From assembly GCF_000203795.2 (NCBI RefSeq), contig NW_006281100.1, forward strand, positions 1,633,099 through 1,697,098: a DNA stretch of 64,000 nucleotides. The letters are read 5' to 3'. Position numbers and translations under genes: made by a program. This DNA is from Batrachochytrium dendrobatidis JAM81. Taxonomy: Eukaryota; Chytridiomycota; Chytridiomycetes; Rhizophydiales. The number at the start of each line of letters is the position of its first letter. The stretch's first letter is position 1. The notes beneath the pieces were generated by a model that worked only from the letters and a program-made list of their open reading frames with translations, had not been told where the DNA came from and did not search any database. Shown piece after piece: positions 37,145 to 49,285 of this stretch.

Positions 37145-38789
37145 TTAGGTGCGTAGTAATCCAGTAACTGAGTTGATGTTTTTATCACGAACAAAATGTT
37201 CCAACTTGAACTTGTAGCTGGCGCGTTTGGCAGCACCAATATCATCCACAAACGGTAAATGCAGCCATCTCTCCTAGACATACCAAATAAAATTAGTCAT
37301 TGATCTATCAAATTTAAATTCAATTATACGTGACTGTTTTATGAAACCATGCCTTTTCTGGCTGAAAAAAATGGCTTTGCTCTGATGCCTGCACTGTAGC
37401 GTGAGTTGAATGATGCCATTCTCGATTAGCAGAGTATCGTGTATTAGCTTGTTGAGTGAGCTGGTTAGATTCCGACTTGTTTTTCGTTGGGTTCTGATGA
37501 GAGCTGCTAAATTGACAACCATTAGATTTTCAAGTTGGTATTTTTATCAAACTTTTCAATTGTGAATAAATGATATTGCTTGCCTTTGGGATCTCCAATT
37601 TCCTCCTTGTATTCCTATAACATCTCTGATACTTTTCGGTGCTTCTGGATCAATTGGGATAGATTGTTTCAATTTAATATCCACTGTAGATGCTGGAGCC
37701 AATGTTGGAAAAACTACAGTATTTAAAAATTAGGGTTGCAAATAATCAAACATTGTTAAACAAATGACAGCTATTACCATTTGAAATAGTTTGAGCTTCA
37801 ACATCAGATTTGTTGGTTAATGTATGAATATTTTTAGCAGATTCTGTTATTGACGATCCTAGCATAAGCTTTTTGGCTTCACCATACCCATGGTGTGCAG
37901 CTGGATAAACGGGACAAGCTGATTTTGAAGTAACAGTATCAAACATGGCTTTGAGGAAATGTAACCGATTGGACTTGCCATATGTCGTTCGTCGACATCG
38001 AGAGATATATGCCATTGTATTGTAAATTGCTCCAACATCGAGTTCCGAGCCGTTTAATTTCCCCACTTTTCGAGTATCAATAAGATGGTTTATTTGACTG
38101 TCATCTTTGGTAGTAGTATGCAAAGTATCTTGTTTTTTGATTTGAGTCGAGTTGTTTTCAATTTGCTCTGTCACCACACCTTGTGCATGATCAGCATTGA
38201 TTTCAAGTAAAAGTGGTGCAGGAAGTTGTGTTCCAGTATTATTGACAATGAAGGTCTCATCAAGCTGAGTTTGTACGGCTTCATTTTGTTTTTTAGCGTG
38301 TACCGCCATCTTTTTTGAAGTGGTCTTGGCAGTTTGAGTTTGTAGACTTGATGAGTTGCCGAGTTTCGCGTTTCGTCGAGTATCGCGTCGCTCATGCCGT
38401 GTTGATTTGAGTGAAAGAGAATTGTAACTAGGAACCATGTCAATAAATGCAGTTTCAGGACGTACTGGTAACATCAATGGTTTCCTATACATGGGTTTTT
38501 TAATATCCCGTTGCTGTATTAATTGTGTGCCGGTCATGTCTTTAGATTCGTTAGTTTTACTTTTTATGCCAGCATGACGAGATCGAGCTGTAGTTGATTT
38601 TAGTTTGTGTAAATGAGTACTGTTTGAATAATCGAGAGGATCCAATGGTATCTGGTCTAAGGAATCGTTTGTACCATGACTATCGCCAAGCGTAAACGGA
38701 CGAAACGTGATGCTGGTCAAATCTGGAGGCTGAAATGGTTTTGAAGCTGTCAATGGACGTCCATTTGATTTGGCTTTTGCTAGACTCAT
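37145..38789 (-). CDS. Unrecognised basic, Ser/Thr-rich protein
   Basis: Not recognised. The large first exon (37778-38789) codes about 337 residues beginning MSLAKAKSNGRPL, low in hydrophobics and rich in Lys, Arg, Ser and Thr, with DSLDQIPLDPLDYS and a Cys/Arg patch YISRCRRTTYGKSNRLHFLKA. Exon 2 follows after a gtaata...tgtag intron (FPTLAPASTVDIKLKQS). The donor at its end seems to be GC (CAAAG|gcaagc, 37588), since the frame meets a stop before any GT. A third exon (~37330-37510) and a last exon ending 37145 (KFKLEHFVRDKNIN...LLRT-stop) complete it, with some doubt about phase at the last junction. No signal peptide, membrane helix or known domain. The long intact first exon argues for a real gene, likely intrinsically disordered. 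Confidence 0.6.
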
Positions 38790-39109
38790 TTCTTTCGATC
38801 AGAATGAGATTGAGAATGGGAATGAAAGCATAGTATATTGTCACGTGATGAGTATTGGATGAGATTTGAATTTGGACTCGTTTCATTCGACACCAAAAAT
38901 CTAAAGTTGTCGACAGCGGTTAAGCCATTCCATCCAAGACAAATACTGATTGTATCAAGCTGACACACCTTGCAACTATCTAGTATTTTTATATTGGATT
39001 GTCTGGACATATTTGATTCTTTGAATTTTACTAGGATAGAAGCAAACTTGGCATTCCGACACATTCGTTCGGACATTATTTAATCAGCAGATTTTGACAT
39101 TATAAATCA
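38790..39109. promoter_or_regulatory. Divergent region between unknown gene and POL2
   Basis: 320 bp between start codons. A TCACGTGA palindrome lies at 38841-38848. The minus-strand frame is open over much of 38786-39076, but it carries no recognisable coding signal. Confidence 0.4.
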
Positions 39110-42100
39110 ATGTCAGCCAACTATCGCAAAAATCATAAACCTGCTTCTGCAACTACTCGCTACAATTCTCGTCAGAAGGGATCCAATCCATCTCATCAAT
39201 CCTCTGCTTTTGATCATGACATGGAAGACATGGCTGGTGTCCAGCACGCTACAGGTCTTCGTATGACAGATGGAAAAAAGGAATCTGTTTGCGATATAGA
39301 AAAACTAGCCAACAATGTCGAGTTTGCAACACTAAGAGACGATTTGGACGAAAAGATGGGATTCGCTCGGTTTAGAGAAGGTCCAGAAAAACTTGGCTGG
39401 CTAGTAAACATTCAACCCGTAAGTCGAATGCAGACTATTTACGGACATTGGACATTTTCTAATTCAACTGTTTTTATTCAACTACCACATTATACACTTT
39501 TCATGAATCTTGTTGCATATCAATCCACTATAATACAGACAACAATCGCGGATAGTGAATGTCCAACAGGAAAAGCTGGTTTGGACATGTATTTTATTGA
39601 AGAGGATGGAATGACATTCAAAGCCACACTGCTTTACGAACCATACTTTTTTGTCATTTGCAAGGTTTGTTATTATATACCCGACGATAATTGTATATTG
39701 TATTAGGTTTAAAAGTTGATTTTGACTTGATCTGTAATAATTCGCGGCAATAGCCTGGAACCGAAACTGACGTTGAAGAATATATCAAGAGAAGATTTCA
39801 ACGTAATTTACTTTCCATTTGCAGAGTTGTCAAGCAAGATCTCACTTTGGTACGTAAATATTCAAATCGGCTGTTTACGATATACTGTGAATAGTATACT
39901 CAACCTTGTGTATATATTCTAGGCAAATCATCTTGTATCTCAACAGCGATCACTGTTAAAACTGAGTTTTTGGAATGTTCATCAACTCAAGACTGTTAAA
40001 AACGGACTGTTTCAAGTGATTGAAAAAAGACACGGCTTAACTGGCAGAAAGGGGTTTCATAATGACGAGTTTTTAGAGTAAGAGTTGCATTTATTTAAAC
40101 CTGGGATCAAACCCAATTTACAATCAGTCTAATCCACTAAACTAAACTCGTGGAAACAGTGAAGTATACTCTACATCCGGTGGATTATCAAATGCACAAG
40201 GGACAACGACTTGTCGTGGATTGAATGTTGGTGAAGATGGAATTCTTGAACTTCGTGAATATGATATCATGTATTACACTCGTGTGGCCATTGATTGCCG
40301 TAAGTATGAGTGTGTGATTTATTTAAATCATTCGATTTGACTAGTTTAAACCAACTAGCTATTTTTCATGATTCTAGAGGTGCGCATAGGATTGTGGTAT
40401 GCCGTTTCTGCTGCAGCTGGAAAAATCACCGTTACTTCTAGACCAGAGATGTTACATCGTGCAGAACCAGTGATTTTAGCTTTTGATATTGAGACTACAA
40501 AACTCCCACTAAAGTTTCCAGATTCTCAAATTGATTCAATCATGATGATTTCATACATGATTGATGGACAGGTTTGTGCAGCCTGATGTTTTGGGTTTTC
40601 AGAGAAACGTGGCTAATCGCTTATACTATCCTAGGGATTTTTGATTGTTAATCGAGAGATTGTCTCCAAAGATATTGATGATTTTGAGTATACTCCAAAG
40701 CCCGAGTATCAGGGGAATTTTGTTATTTTTAACGAACAAGATGAGGCAGGCAGTTGATTTTGAATTATTTTGTTACCAAACTATGCATATATGCTAACTG
40801 TACATGTTGTGCTGTTTTTGCTTACAGGCTAGTTTACTTGGTCGATTTATCGAGCATATTCAAGTTTCTCGACCTACTGTTTTTGTCACATACAACGGCG
40901 ACTTTTTTGATTGGCCATTTGTTGAAGACAGATGCAAAGTGCATAATATTGATCTGTTCATGGTAGGTATTTTATAATAATGTAGATTGTATTTAAAAAG
41001 CATATTTTGATTTGATTGTTTTTAAATAGGAAATTGGATTTAGTAAAGACTCTAGTGGCGAGTATAAATCACGTACTGCCATCCACATGGACTGTTTTGC
41101 GTGGGTCAAGCGTGATAGTTATTTACCACAAGGAAGTCAAGGTTTAAAGGTACAGTATTGATTGGTTTTACAGCATGCGGAATTGCTATTCAATATGATT
41201 CCTACTTTTTAATCAAATAATGGTTTACAATTTCAGGCTGTTACCACTCACAAACTTGGCTACAATCCCATGGAAATTGATCCAGAAGATATGACTAGGT
41301 AATTAGCAGTTTATGTTTTTAAACTCAATTCATTTTGTATTTACAATTCAAGCTGTTTTTGTTATGGGTTTGACCAGATTTGCTGCCGATCAGCCACAAG
41401 TATTGGCACAATATTCCGTCTCTGATGCCGTTGCCACCTATTATTTGTATATGAAATATGTGAATCCATTTATCTTTTCATTATGTACTATTATTCCTAT
41501 GAATCCGGATGACGTTTTGCGTCGTGGCTCTGGAACACTTTGCGAGCATTTACTCATGGCAAGTTGTTCAACAAAAACAGTGTTGATGCTACTGATGTTT
41601 TGACACATTTTTGCCAATGGTTCTATTATTAGGTCGAGGCAGTCAAAGCCAATGTTGTAATGCCAAACAAACACTCGGAAAAAGGTGGTAAACTATTTGA
41701 AGGGCATCTTCTTGAAAGCGAGACTTATGTAGGCGGTCATGTTGAAGCATTGGAAGCTGGTGTATTTCGATCAGATATCCCCACCAATTTTTCTCTGGTT
41801 CCAGAAGCTCTACGCCAAGTGAGTAAATGTCTGACTTGTTGAATTGCGTGTAAATTTTTGTTTGCTTATCATTTAAATCTACTTTTAATAGCTCATTGAT
41901 GAGATTGACGAGGCTCTGACCTTTAGTATTACTGTCGAACACAAAGTTTCAAAAGACGATGTGCTCAACTATGCCGAAGTACGTTGTGCTTGCCAAATCT
42001 ATTATTCTTTTAGTTTCAGCTGCACTTTTATTCATGAGCAACAAGCTGATAAATGTTGTCATATAGGTTAGGGACAGTATTATAGATAAACTTGACATGC

Positions 42101-45100
42101 TTTGCGAAACTCCACAGCGAAACGAAGAACCATTGATTTATCATTTGGATGTTGCGGCAATGTAAGTGATCCATTTAAATATACAGCAGTTTAAGATACT
42201 ACTGCAACTATTCTATTATTGAAAGCAATTTACTTGTACTAAGTTTTGGACTTTGTTTAATATTTAACCTGATAGGTATCCCAATATTATTCTTACAAAT
42301 CGGTTACAGCCCAATGCGGTAGTCGATGAATCTGTATGTGCAGCATGTGATTTCAATGAAGGGCCAGATTCAATCTGTCAACGTAACATGACATGGTCAT
42401 GGCGTGGCGAGTATTTTTTGGCCTCACGTGGCGAGGTTAACATGATTCAAAATCAATTACAACAAGAGCAATTTGTAGTCCCATCCAACATTTTTGAACC
42501 ATCCAACACCGTTACTAAAGCATTTCACGAACTTCGAATAAACGAGCAAGACACTCACTTAACGAAGCGAGTTTCCGAGTATAGTCGTAAAGTGTATGGA
42601 CGTGCTCATGAAACCAAAGTGGTTGAAAGAGAATCTATTGTGTGCCAGCGCGAACATCCGTTCTATGTCAATACTGTCCGTGATTTTCGCGATCGTCGAT
42701 ATGAATACAAGAGCTTGCATAAATCGTGGAAGGGAAAGTTGGATGCGCTACTTAAAACTAATGACTTGCCAGCTGCCGATGAAGCCAAGCGTATGATTAT
42801 TATTTACGACTCACTTCAACTTGCACACAAGTGCATTCTCAATTCGTTTTATGGATATGTTATGCGTAAAGGTGCTAGATGGTTTTCAATGGAAATGGCT
42901 GGCATTGTGTGCTTGACAGGTGCAAAGATTATCCAGCTTGCTCGAACAAGAGTGGAAAAGCTGGGCCGACCACTTGAATTGGATACAGACGGTATTTGGT
43001 GTATTCTTCCTAAATCATTTCCGGAAAACTTTAAGCTTAAACTTAAAAATGGCAAAGAACTTTTTATTTCATACCCGTGTGTGATGCTTAATCACCTGGT
43101 GCATGCCGAATTCACCAATCATCAGTATCAAGATTTGATCGAGGACAAGTATGTCGTAACCAGCGAAAACAGTATCTTTTTCGAAGTGGACGGCCCATAC
43201 CATGCCATGATCCTACCAGCATCTACACAAGAAGACAAACTGTTGAAAAAAAGATATGCTGTGTTCAATCACGACGGATCATTGGCTGAGTTGAAGGGAT
43301 TTGAAGTCAAACGTCGCGGTGAACTCAAACTTATCAAGAATTTCCAAAGCAGTATTTTCAAAGTGTTTCTTGAAGGAACATCACTCAAAGAGTGCTATAC
43401 AATGGTGGGTGCTGCAGCCAACAGGTGGTTGGACATTCTTTTTAGTAAAGCTGTGGATCTATCAGATGCTGAGCTGTTTGATTTGATTTCTGAAAATCGC
43501 AGTATGAGTAAAGCACTCGACGAATACGGTGCCCAGAAATCTACTTCAATCAAAACCGCTCGTCGACTTGCAGAGTTTCTTGGTGACCAAATGGTCAAAG
43601 ATAAAGGTTTGGCATGTAAATTTATCATTTCTGCCAAGCCATACGATCTACCCGTGAGTGAACGTGCTATTCCAATAGCAATTTTTCAAGCCGAGTCGAG
43701 TGTTCGACGCTTTTTTCTTCGAAAATGGCTCAAGGACAGTTCGATCATAGAAGTCAACATTCGAGATATTTTGGACTGGCAGTATTATATTGAGCGATTT
43801 GGTAGTGTGATTCAAAAACTGATTACTATTCCTGCTGCCATGCAGCAGGTTAGTAACCCAATTCCACGGGTTCGACATCCTGATTGGCTTTTGAAGCGTG
43901 TGTCTGCTCAGGAGGATAAGCTCAAACAGCGACGCATCACGGACGCATTTATCAAAGTGGACAAACAGACGTTTATTAACAACTACTCTGCAGAAGCCAC
44001 AGAATCGGCAAAGTTGATTAAACCTTTAAACCTTTCTATCGAGGATGACGGGTCAGACATTCTTGATGGTAAATTTTTGACGAGGTGTTCAATCATCGTG
44101 TTAATATCTGTTAGATACTTACTAATCCTACTGTATTTTTGATGCGACTGATACCACCATTAGAATTAACGCCGGAAGAAAGAACTGAGCTAGTTGAAAC
44201 AGATTACTTACAATGGCTTGCAATTTCCAAGCAGCGATGGAGAACAAAGCAACTAGCACAGGCTGAGCTCAAACAGGCTCAAGCAAAAGGTGCTCGGAAC
44301 TCTAGCAACATAGATATTGCTGAAACAGCCAAACCTAAGCGACGTATTGGATCCACAGTATATACCACGTATGCGGGTCATTCATCCAAGCGTTTTAAAA
44401 GTGGGTCGTCTACTTCTGCAACAATGTATGCAGGTTCATCAGGAGTACAACTTTTGGAGATTGTCGAAAGTGAGATTGCAGGAACATTTATACTATGGGT
44501 TCTTTTTAGTTCTGGAATTCAGCAAGTTCGTTTGAATGTTCCTCGTCGATTATACATGAACAGCAAAGTATCTGATCCGGGTAAACTTCCTAATCATCCA
44601 CAGCTGACTGTTACTAAGCGATCCAGAATACTTCCGAGAAATCATACTTGTCACCACCTTTATGAGCTGGAAATGCCCGAATCGTTTTATATAGAAAATA
44701 ATTCGCTTTTTGCTGCACTTTTTAATCATCCTGACGTTGATGGTGTATATGAAACCAATGTAACGCTCCTGTTCCGAGCCTTGATCCAAATGGGTTGTTT
44801 ATGTGAGGTGTCTAAAAGTAGTCGATCAATGGGCGGTACGATTGGCGGAATATCTAGCATGTTGTCTTTTTCTGATATCAAAAGTGACGTAACTACTAGC
44901 CGGCATTCGTATCTGGACTCGATGCATAAGCTGAATTTTTGCTATTTGTTTCATGCATCAAGTGGTTCACGCCAAGTGATTGGACTGTTTTTGATCCCAA
45001 CCAGTCACTGCCATGTCATTATTGTCGACTCGGGTAACAACCGAGACGCGGTTCCGAATGTGCAACGCATGTACTCGAGCATGCTGGCCAATTCCGCGGC

Positions 45101-47279
45101 CGACACCAGAGGCTCAATCAACTATCCCGAACAGCTTGAAATCACAACAACCATTTACCAAACAGAAGCTCGAGCATTTGCAGCTGTCAACACACATTTG
45201 AATAACTATTTTGATCAACGTCGTGGAGCAACGGCGCTTGCTATCCAATCGGCATCCTCCAGAAAATATTTTGAAAACGCTGGCATAACTGCAATCCGTA
45301 GCGTGCCAATTATAACTGTTCCGAGTCATAAAAATGATGTCCAGTTTCCACCAATCGGCTGGCAGCAGCACGGACTTCGTCGCATGTTTGGACATTTCCT
45401 CAATCTAGACGATTTTATCACAGATCGCATTAAATTAGCTCGATATGCAGACATCCCGCTTTGCAATATTGAAAGTGATTATACCATGTTTCTTAGTGAT
45501 GTGTTTATGGCACGACGACTCACAAAAGCAGATGCACTGTTATGGTTTTCGTTGTCTGGCAAGCCCGATCTAGGTGGTGCTGAGAATGAGGATACCCATT
45601 TTGCATATGCTGTTCCGACTAATCCAGAAATCAACAAGCCTGGATCGTTTTCATCCATGTGCATTGAGATGGATATATGGGATCTAGCACTTAATACGAT
45701 TTTGCAAACCGATCTTTTACACGATATGGAAAACCCAATTAGCAGCACATCATATAATCAACATCAAGTAGTAACATCAATGCAATTGGATCACTCAGAG
45801 AAGCTTGGCGATACATCAGCCAAGATGATCAAAGAGGACTCGTATGATGAGCAAGGCACCCTTACGCTCTCTATGCTAGATGATGCTGATAGAGATACTA
45901 TTTCTCGTCCCGTCTATAATGTGTTTCGTGGCATGATTAAAGGCTGGATGGATGAAGTACGTCGTAAGAATCGATTTGCTTCGCATCTTCTTGAACACCT
46001 TTATCGGTGGATCACATCCCCATCTGCAAGATTTTTTGATCCAGCCTTATTTCGGTTTGTTCATGATTTGATGAAGCGAGTTTTTTCGTCACTTGTAAAC
46101 CATCTTCGTAAACTTGGATCCGAGGTCATCTACGCATCGTTTGAGAAAATTGTTGTGAGCACAAACAAAATGACATTGCCCAATGCAGTGGGATATATTG
46201 CCTATACGGTTGCTGCCATGTCCAAACGCGATTTGTTTGCACATATAGAGATTAAACCTGTAAGGTTTTGGCGACATATGATGTGGATGGATGTGTTCAA
46301 TTGGGCTGGGATTGAACTGGTGCAGAACGAAAGTGACGGAACCACACATGTTGACAGTGCCCATGCTTTTAACAAGGAAAACATGGACGAAGAAAATGCC
46401 AGAGTAGACATGAAATGGAGCATGATTGATGGTCTTCCCGCTCGACATCAACACGAGTTTATGCGACTTGTTACAGAATATTTGGATTCTGTGCGAGTGT
46501 GTCATGCTACCACGCGGTCAGCGCTAGTTGAGCACGTCAGTAAACTGCTTCAAACCACTTTCAAGCGACAGCTGATGACTGTTGTGAGAGAGTTTTCAAA
46601 AACTGTTACCAAAAAGTCTATTTCACCTGCCAGCACTAATGGAAAGAGCGAATCCACTTGGGACAATGGATCGTATAACCGCACATTCAAAGATGCCAAC
46701 CTGGAATTTGTAAAATTGATTTCGGCTGTATTGGGATTGGATGAGCAGCTTGAACCTCAAGTTCGAGCACTCAAACGCGATCTTTTGAGTATTCTCGGTG
46801 TTACACAGTTTAGTAAATCTGCAGTGTTTGCTCCTGCACAAGAGCGTCTTGTTCTCCACCAAGTTATTTGTGAGTTTTGTTCGTTTTGTCGCGATTTGGA
46901 TTTGACAAGGGATTGCGACTTTCATGTGTTGGAAGACATTGAGGATGACACTGTACCTCGTGCAGAACAAAATCCATTTTGGGCTTGTAGTGCATGTCAT
47001 ATGGAGTATGATCGACTGTCTTTGGAACAGCGGCTGGTGGACACTGCTATAAAGAAAATGACAGTATGGCAGTTGCAGGACGTACGATGTACGAATTGTC
47101 GGTTTGTCAAAGCAGAAGATCTTCGCAATAGTTGTCCGCGCTGTACAAGCAAGGTAGTCACTGTGCAGAATATAAACGAGATGTTATTTATGTTCAAAGA
47201 ACTCGAGTTAATCTCGCACAAGCACGGAATGGAAATGCTAAAAGAAGTTGCAGCCTTTTCTAAAATGGCGCTTCAGTAA
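39110..47279 (+). CDS. POL2: DNA polymerase epsilon catalytic subunit
   Basis: Leading-strand replicative polymerase. Order of marks: N-terminal [18 protein letters not shown]; 3'-5' exonuclease motif [16 protein letters not shown] (40470-40520), Exo [13 protein letters not shown] (40890-40920) and Exo [16 protein letters not shown]. The polymerase domain follows with [17 protein letters not shown] (motif A, ~42150-42310), [15 protein letters not shown] (motif B, 42835) and [12 protein letters not shown] (motif C, 42970). The inactive second polymerase half fills 44164-47279 and ends with two Cys modules (CEFCSFC..., [20 protein letters not shown]), the zinc/iron-sulphur binding C-terminus that contacts the B subunit. 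The 95-bp intron at 44069-44163 joins ILD to [10 protein letters not shown]; an earlier AG inside it would give stops. The last exon is over 3 kb. About 2,200 residues, normal for the family. Confidence 0.97.
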
Positions 47280-47486
47280 ATGTATGGTTTTAAAGTATCA
47301 AATAAATATAAAGTCAAAGTAGTATAAAGTGAACTATCGTCATGTTTAATCAAGTAGTATTATATTGTTTTCTTGTAAGAATAACACGTATTGGTCTGGT
47401 TGAAAAAGAATCTATTCAATCAATTATTTGTATAATCATACACGTTTAGTGATTTAGTACTCGAGGTAAAGAAAAGCACTGAATAA

Positions 47487-49209
47487 CTATCCAATATGAC
47501 TAGCAACATTTGCTTCGCCAAGAACATTCTTCAAGTATGTGATTGTTTCTACTCTAATCTGTGGATTAGACGATACATTCAGCATTAATCCACTACTTTT
47601 AGAAGACGGGTGATTGTTTAAATAGGCCTGTATTCCTTCATGCAATCCCGAACCGCGAACATTTGGACAAAGTGAAATATCCAAGTACTCTAGTGCTTTA
47701 GATGCAGATAAAACCGCTTGCACAATATTGTCTGTTATACCAGGACAGCTTGAAGCTATAAACCGTTTAATATGACCTAGTTTAGATGCAAATGGCAATA
47801 ATGCAGACGAAGTGAGTCGTGGACACTGAGAGATATTTAAATCAACGATGCGATCGCATACGCCGTCCATGATCATGAAAAGTAAAACTTGGTCATTAAT
47901 TTGAGCACTTCCAGGAATGTGAAGAGTGGAGAGAGAATCACATAACTGCAAGATGTACAAGATGCACTGTGATGTGAGTTCTGGACAGTCGCGCATACTT
48001 AAAGTTGATAAAGAAGAGCAGCCTTCAGCAAAAATGAGAAACGAGTCTTGGATTGACAAGTTTTTAGGCAACGACAGATTCAGCGAGTCTATCTTGACAG
48101 ATTCAAGCCGCTTAAATAATGCAAGATGCAGTAATGTATGGCGAGTGAGTAGACGACAACGAGACAAGTCGATGGCAATGAGGGATTGACACCAGAATCC
48201 AGCCAGGTATTCAATTACTGAATCAGAAATGGAGCAACCAGCCAATCCGAGCTTGACCAAACTGCACTGCATCTAAATAGTTTATTTTGAAATACCAGAA
48301 AAAAACAAGTCAGAGTTTAGAATTTACAAGATTAAGAGCCAGTCTTTAAACCACCTTTTCCAAATGAGTGAATGCGCTTGAAGTGACGGCAGTGCAGTTT
48401 GTAATGTACAATTCTTTAAGATGAATACAGCGAATTAACAAGATTCGTAAAGAAAGAGAGTCCAACTGACGCATAGTATCGAGTGTCAGCGATGCCAGAT
48501 TTGGAGCGGATCGAGCCAAATCCACAAGCGTAGAGCCAGATATCTTTGAGTTGTTTGTCAGGACAATAGTGGAAAGACCAGCCAGTCTGTAAGAACGGAA
48601 CGGAGCCAAACTTGTAGCAGTCAAACGACTGCATTCTGGAACAATCAGCAACTGTAGAGTCTGTCTGCTCCTGCGAGCAAGCCATTCCAGCATCTGGTTA
48701 GATATTCTGAGTTTTGACCTGGACGAAGCCAAGAAGGAACAGTCCAGTTTAGACCAGAGAGTGGGATTGTCCATCAAAACTCTTCTCCATCGTTTGCATA
48801 CATGCGATGCTCGAACAAGGTCCAAGACAAGCAGTTGTTTCAACACCATGCACAACACTTCAATAGGCAATCCCAGCATATATGCCGTGTCCATTGAAGT
48901 ACTGACTGCAGTATCTGGCAGGTTAGATGGTTCTTGATGCATTCTTTTGTGAGTCTCAGTAGCTTGCAAAAGCAATCTATCTACAGAAATATTAAAGTTG
49001 GATGGTTTCCATTTGCAAGCATCAGCAGCCTGTACTGCCATGCTGATGCTTTGCAGTGCCAATGTCTTGTGTCCGACTCGTAACAATAAACGAGCTGTTT
49101 GTAGATACAAACTGGACAACAGAGTCGATCCAGCTGGCAGTGAAGCAATCCGTTTAAAAAGAGTTTTAATGCTATTATTAATCGTCAATCTGTCTTCCAT
49201 TCTACTCAA
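47487..49209 (-). CDS. F-box/leucine-rich repeat protein, Dia2/Pof3-like
   Basis: Substrate receptor of an SCF ubiquitin ligase. Two exons, 48355-49209 and 47487-48272, give 546 residues. The N-terminal ~100 residues are helical and TPR-like (SLYLQTARLLLRVGHKTLALQSISMA). Residues ~110-155 are the F-box: LPIEVLCMVLKQLLVLDLVR, then HVCKRWRRVLMDNPTLW. Leucine-rich repeats fill the rest, with repeated L-x2-L-x-I/L and C-x-x-L/I-T patterns (CSRLTATSLAPF, CPELTSQCILYIL, CPRLTSSALLPF, CPGITDNIVQAVL, CPNVRGSGL). TPR-like plus F-box plus LRR is the architecture of yeast Dia2 and fission-yeast Pof3, which act at replication forks. Orthology is an inference; another FBXL is possible. Its start codon is 76 bp from that of DNA2. 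Confidence 0.8.
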
Positions 49210-49285
49210 AACTATAAGAATTAACTCGATATTATCGGGTTAAAATGTAAAGAATTACTTTTAAACCATTTCAACTATTTCTTGA
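49210..49285. promoter_or_regulatory. 76-bp divergent promoter, F-box gene and DNA2
   Basis: Only 76 bp lie between the two start codons, so both transcripts must share control sequence. It is AT-rich with no ACGCGT box. Confidence 0.5.

Noticed and set aside
44069..44163. Earlier AG (44116) as POL2 acceptor giving a start of a second protein at 44139
   Set aside because: It gives a stop in the needed phase; the AG at 44162-44163 after a TACTAAT branch-like site restores one continuous polymerase.
46089..46505. 138-codon minus-strand frame
   Set aside because: Antisense of the POL2 last exon; no protein character.
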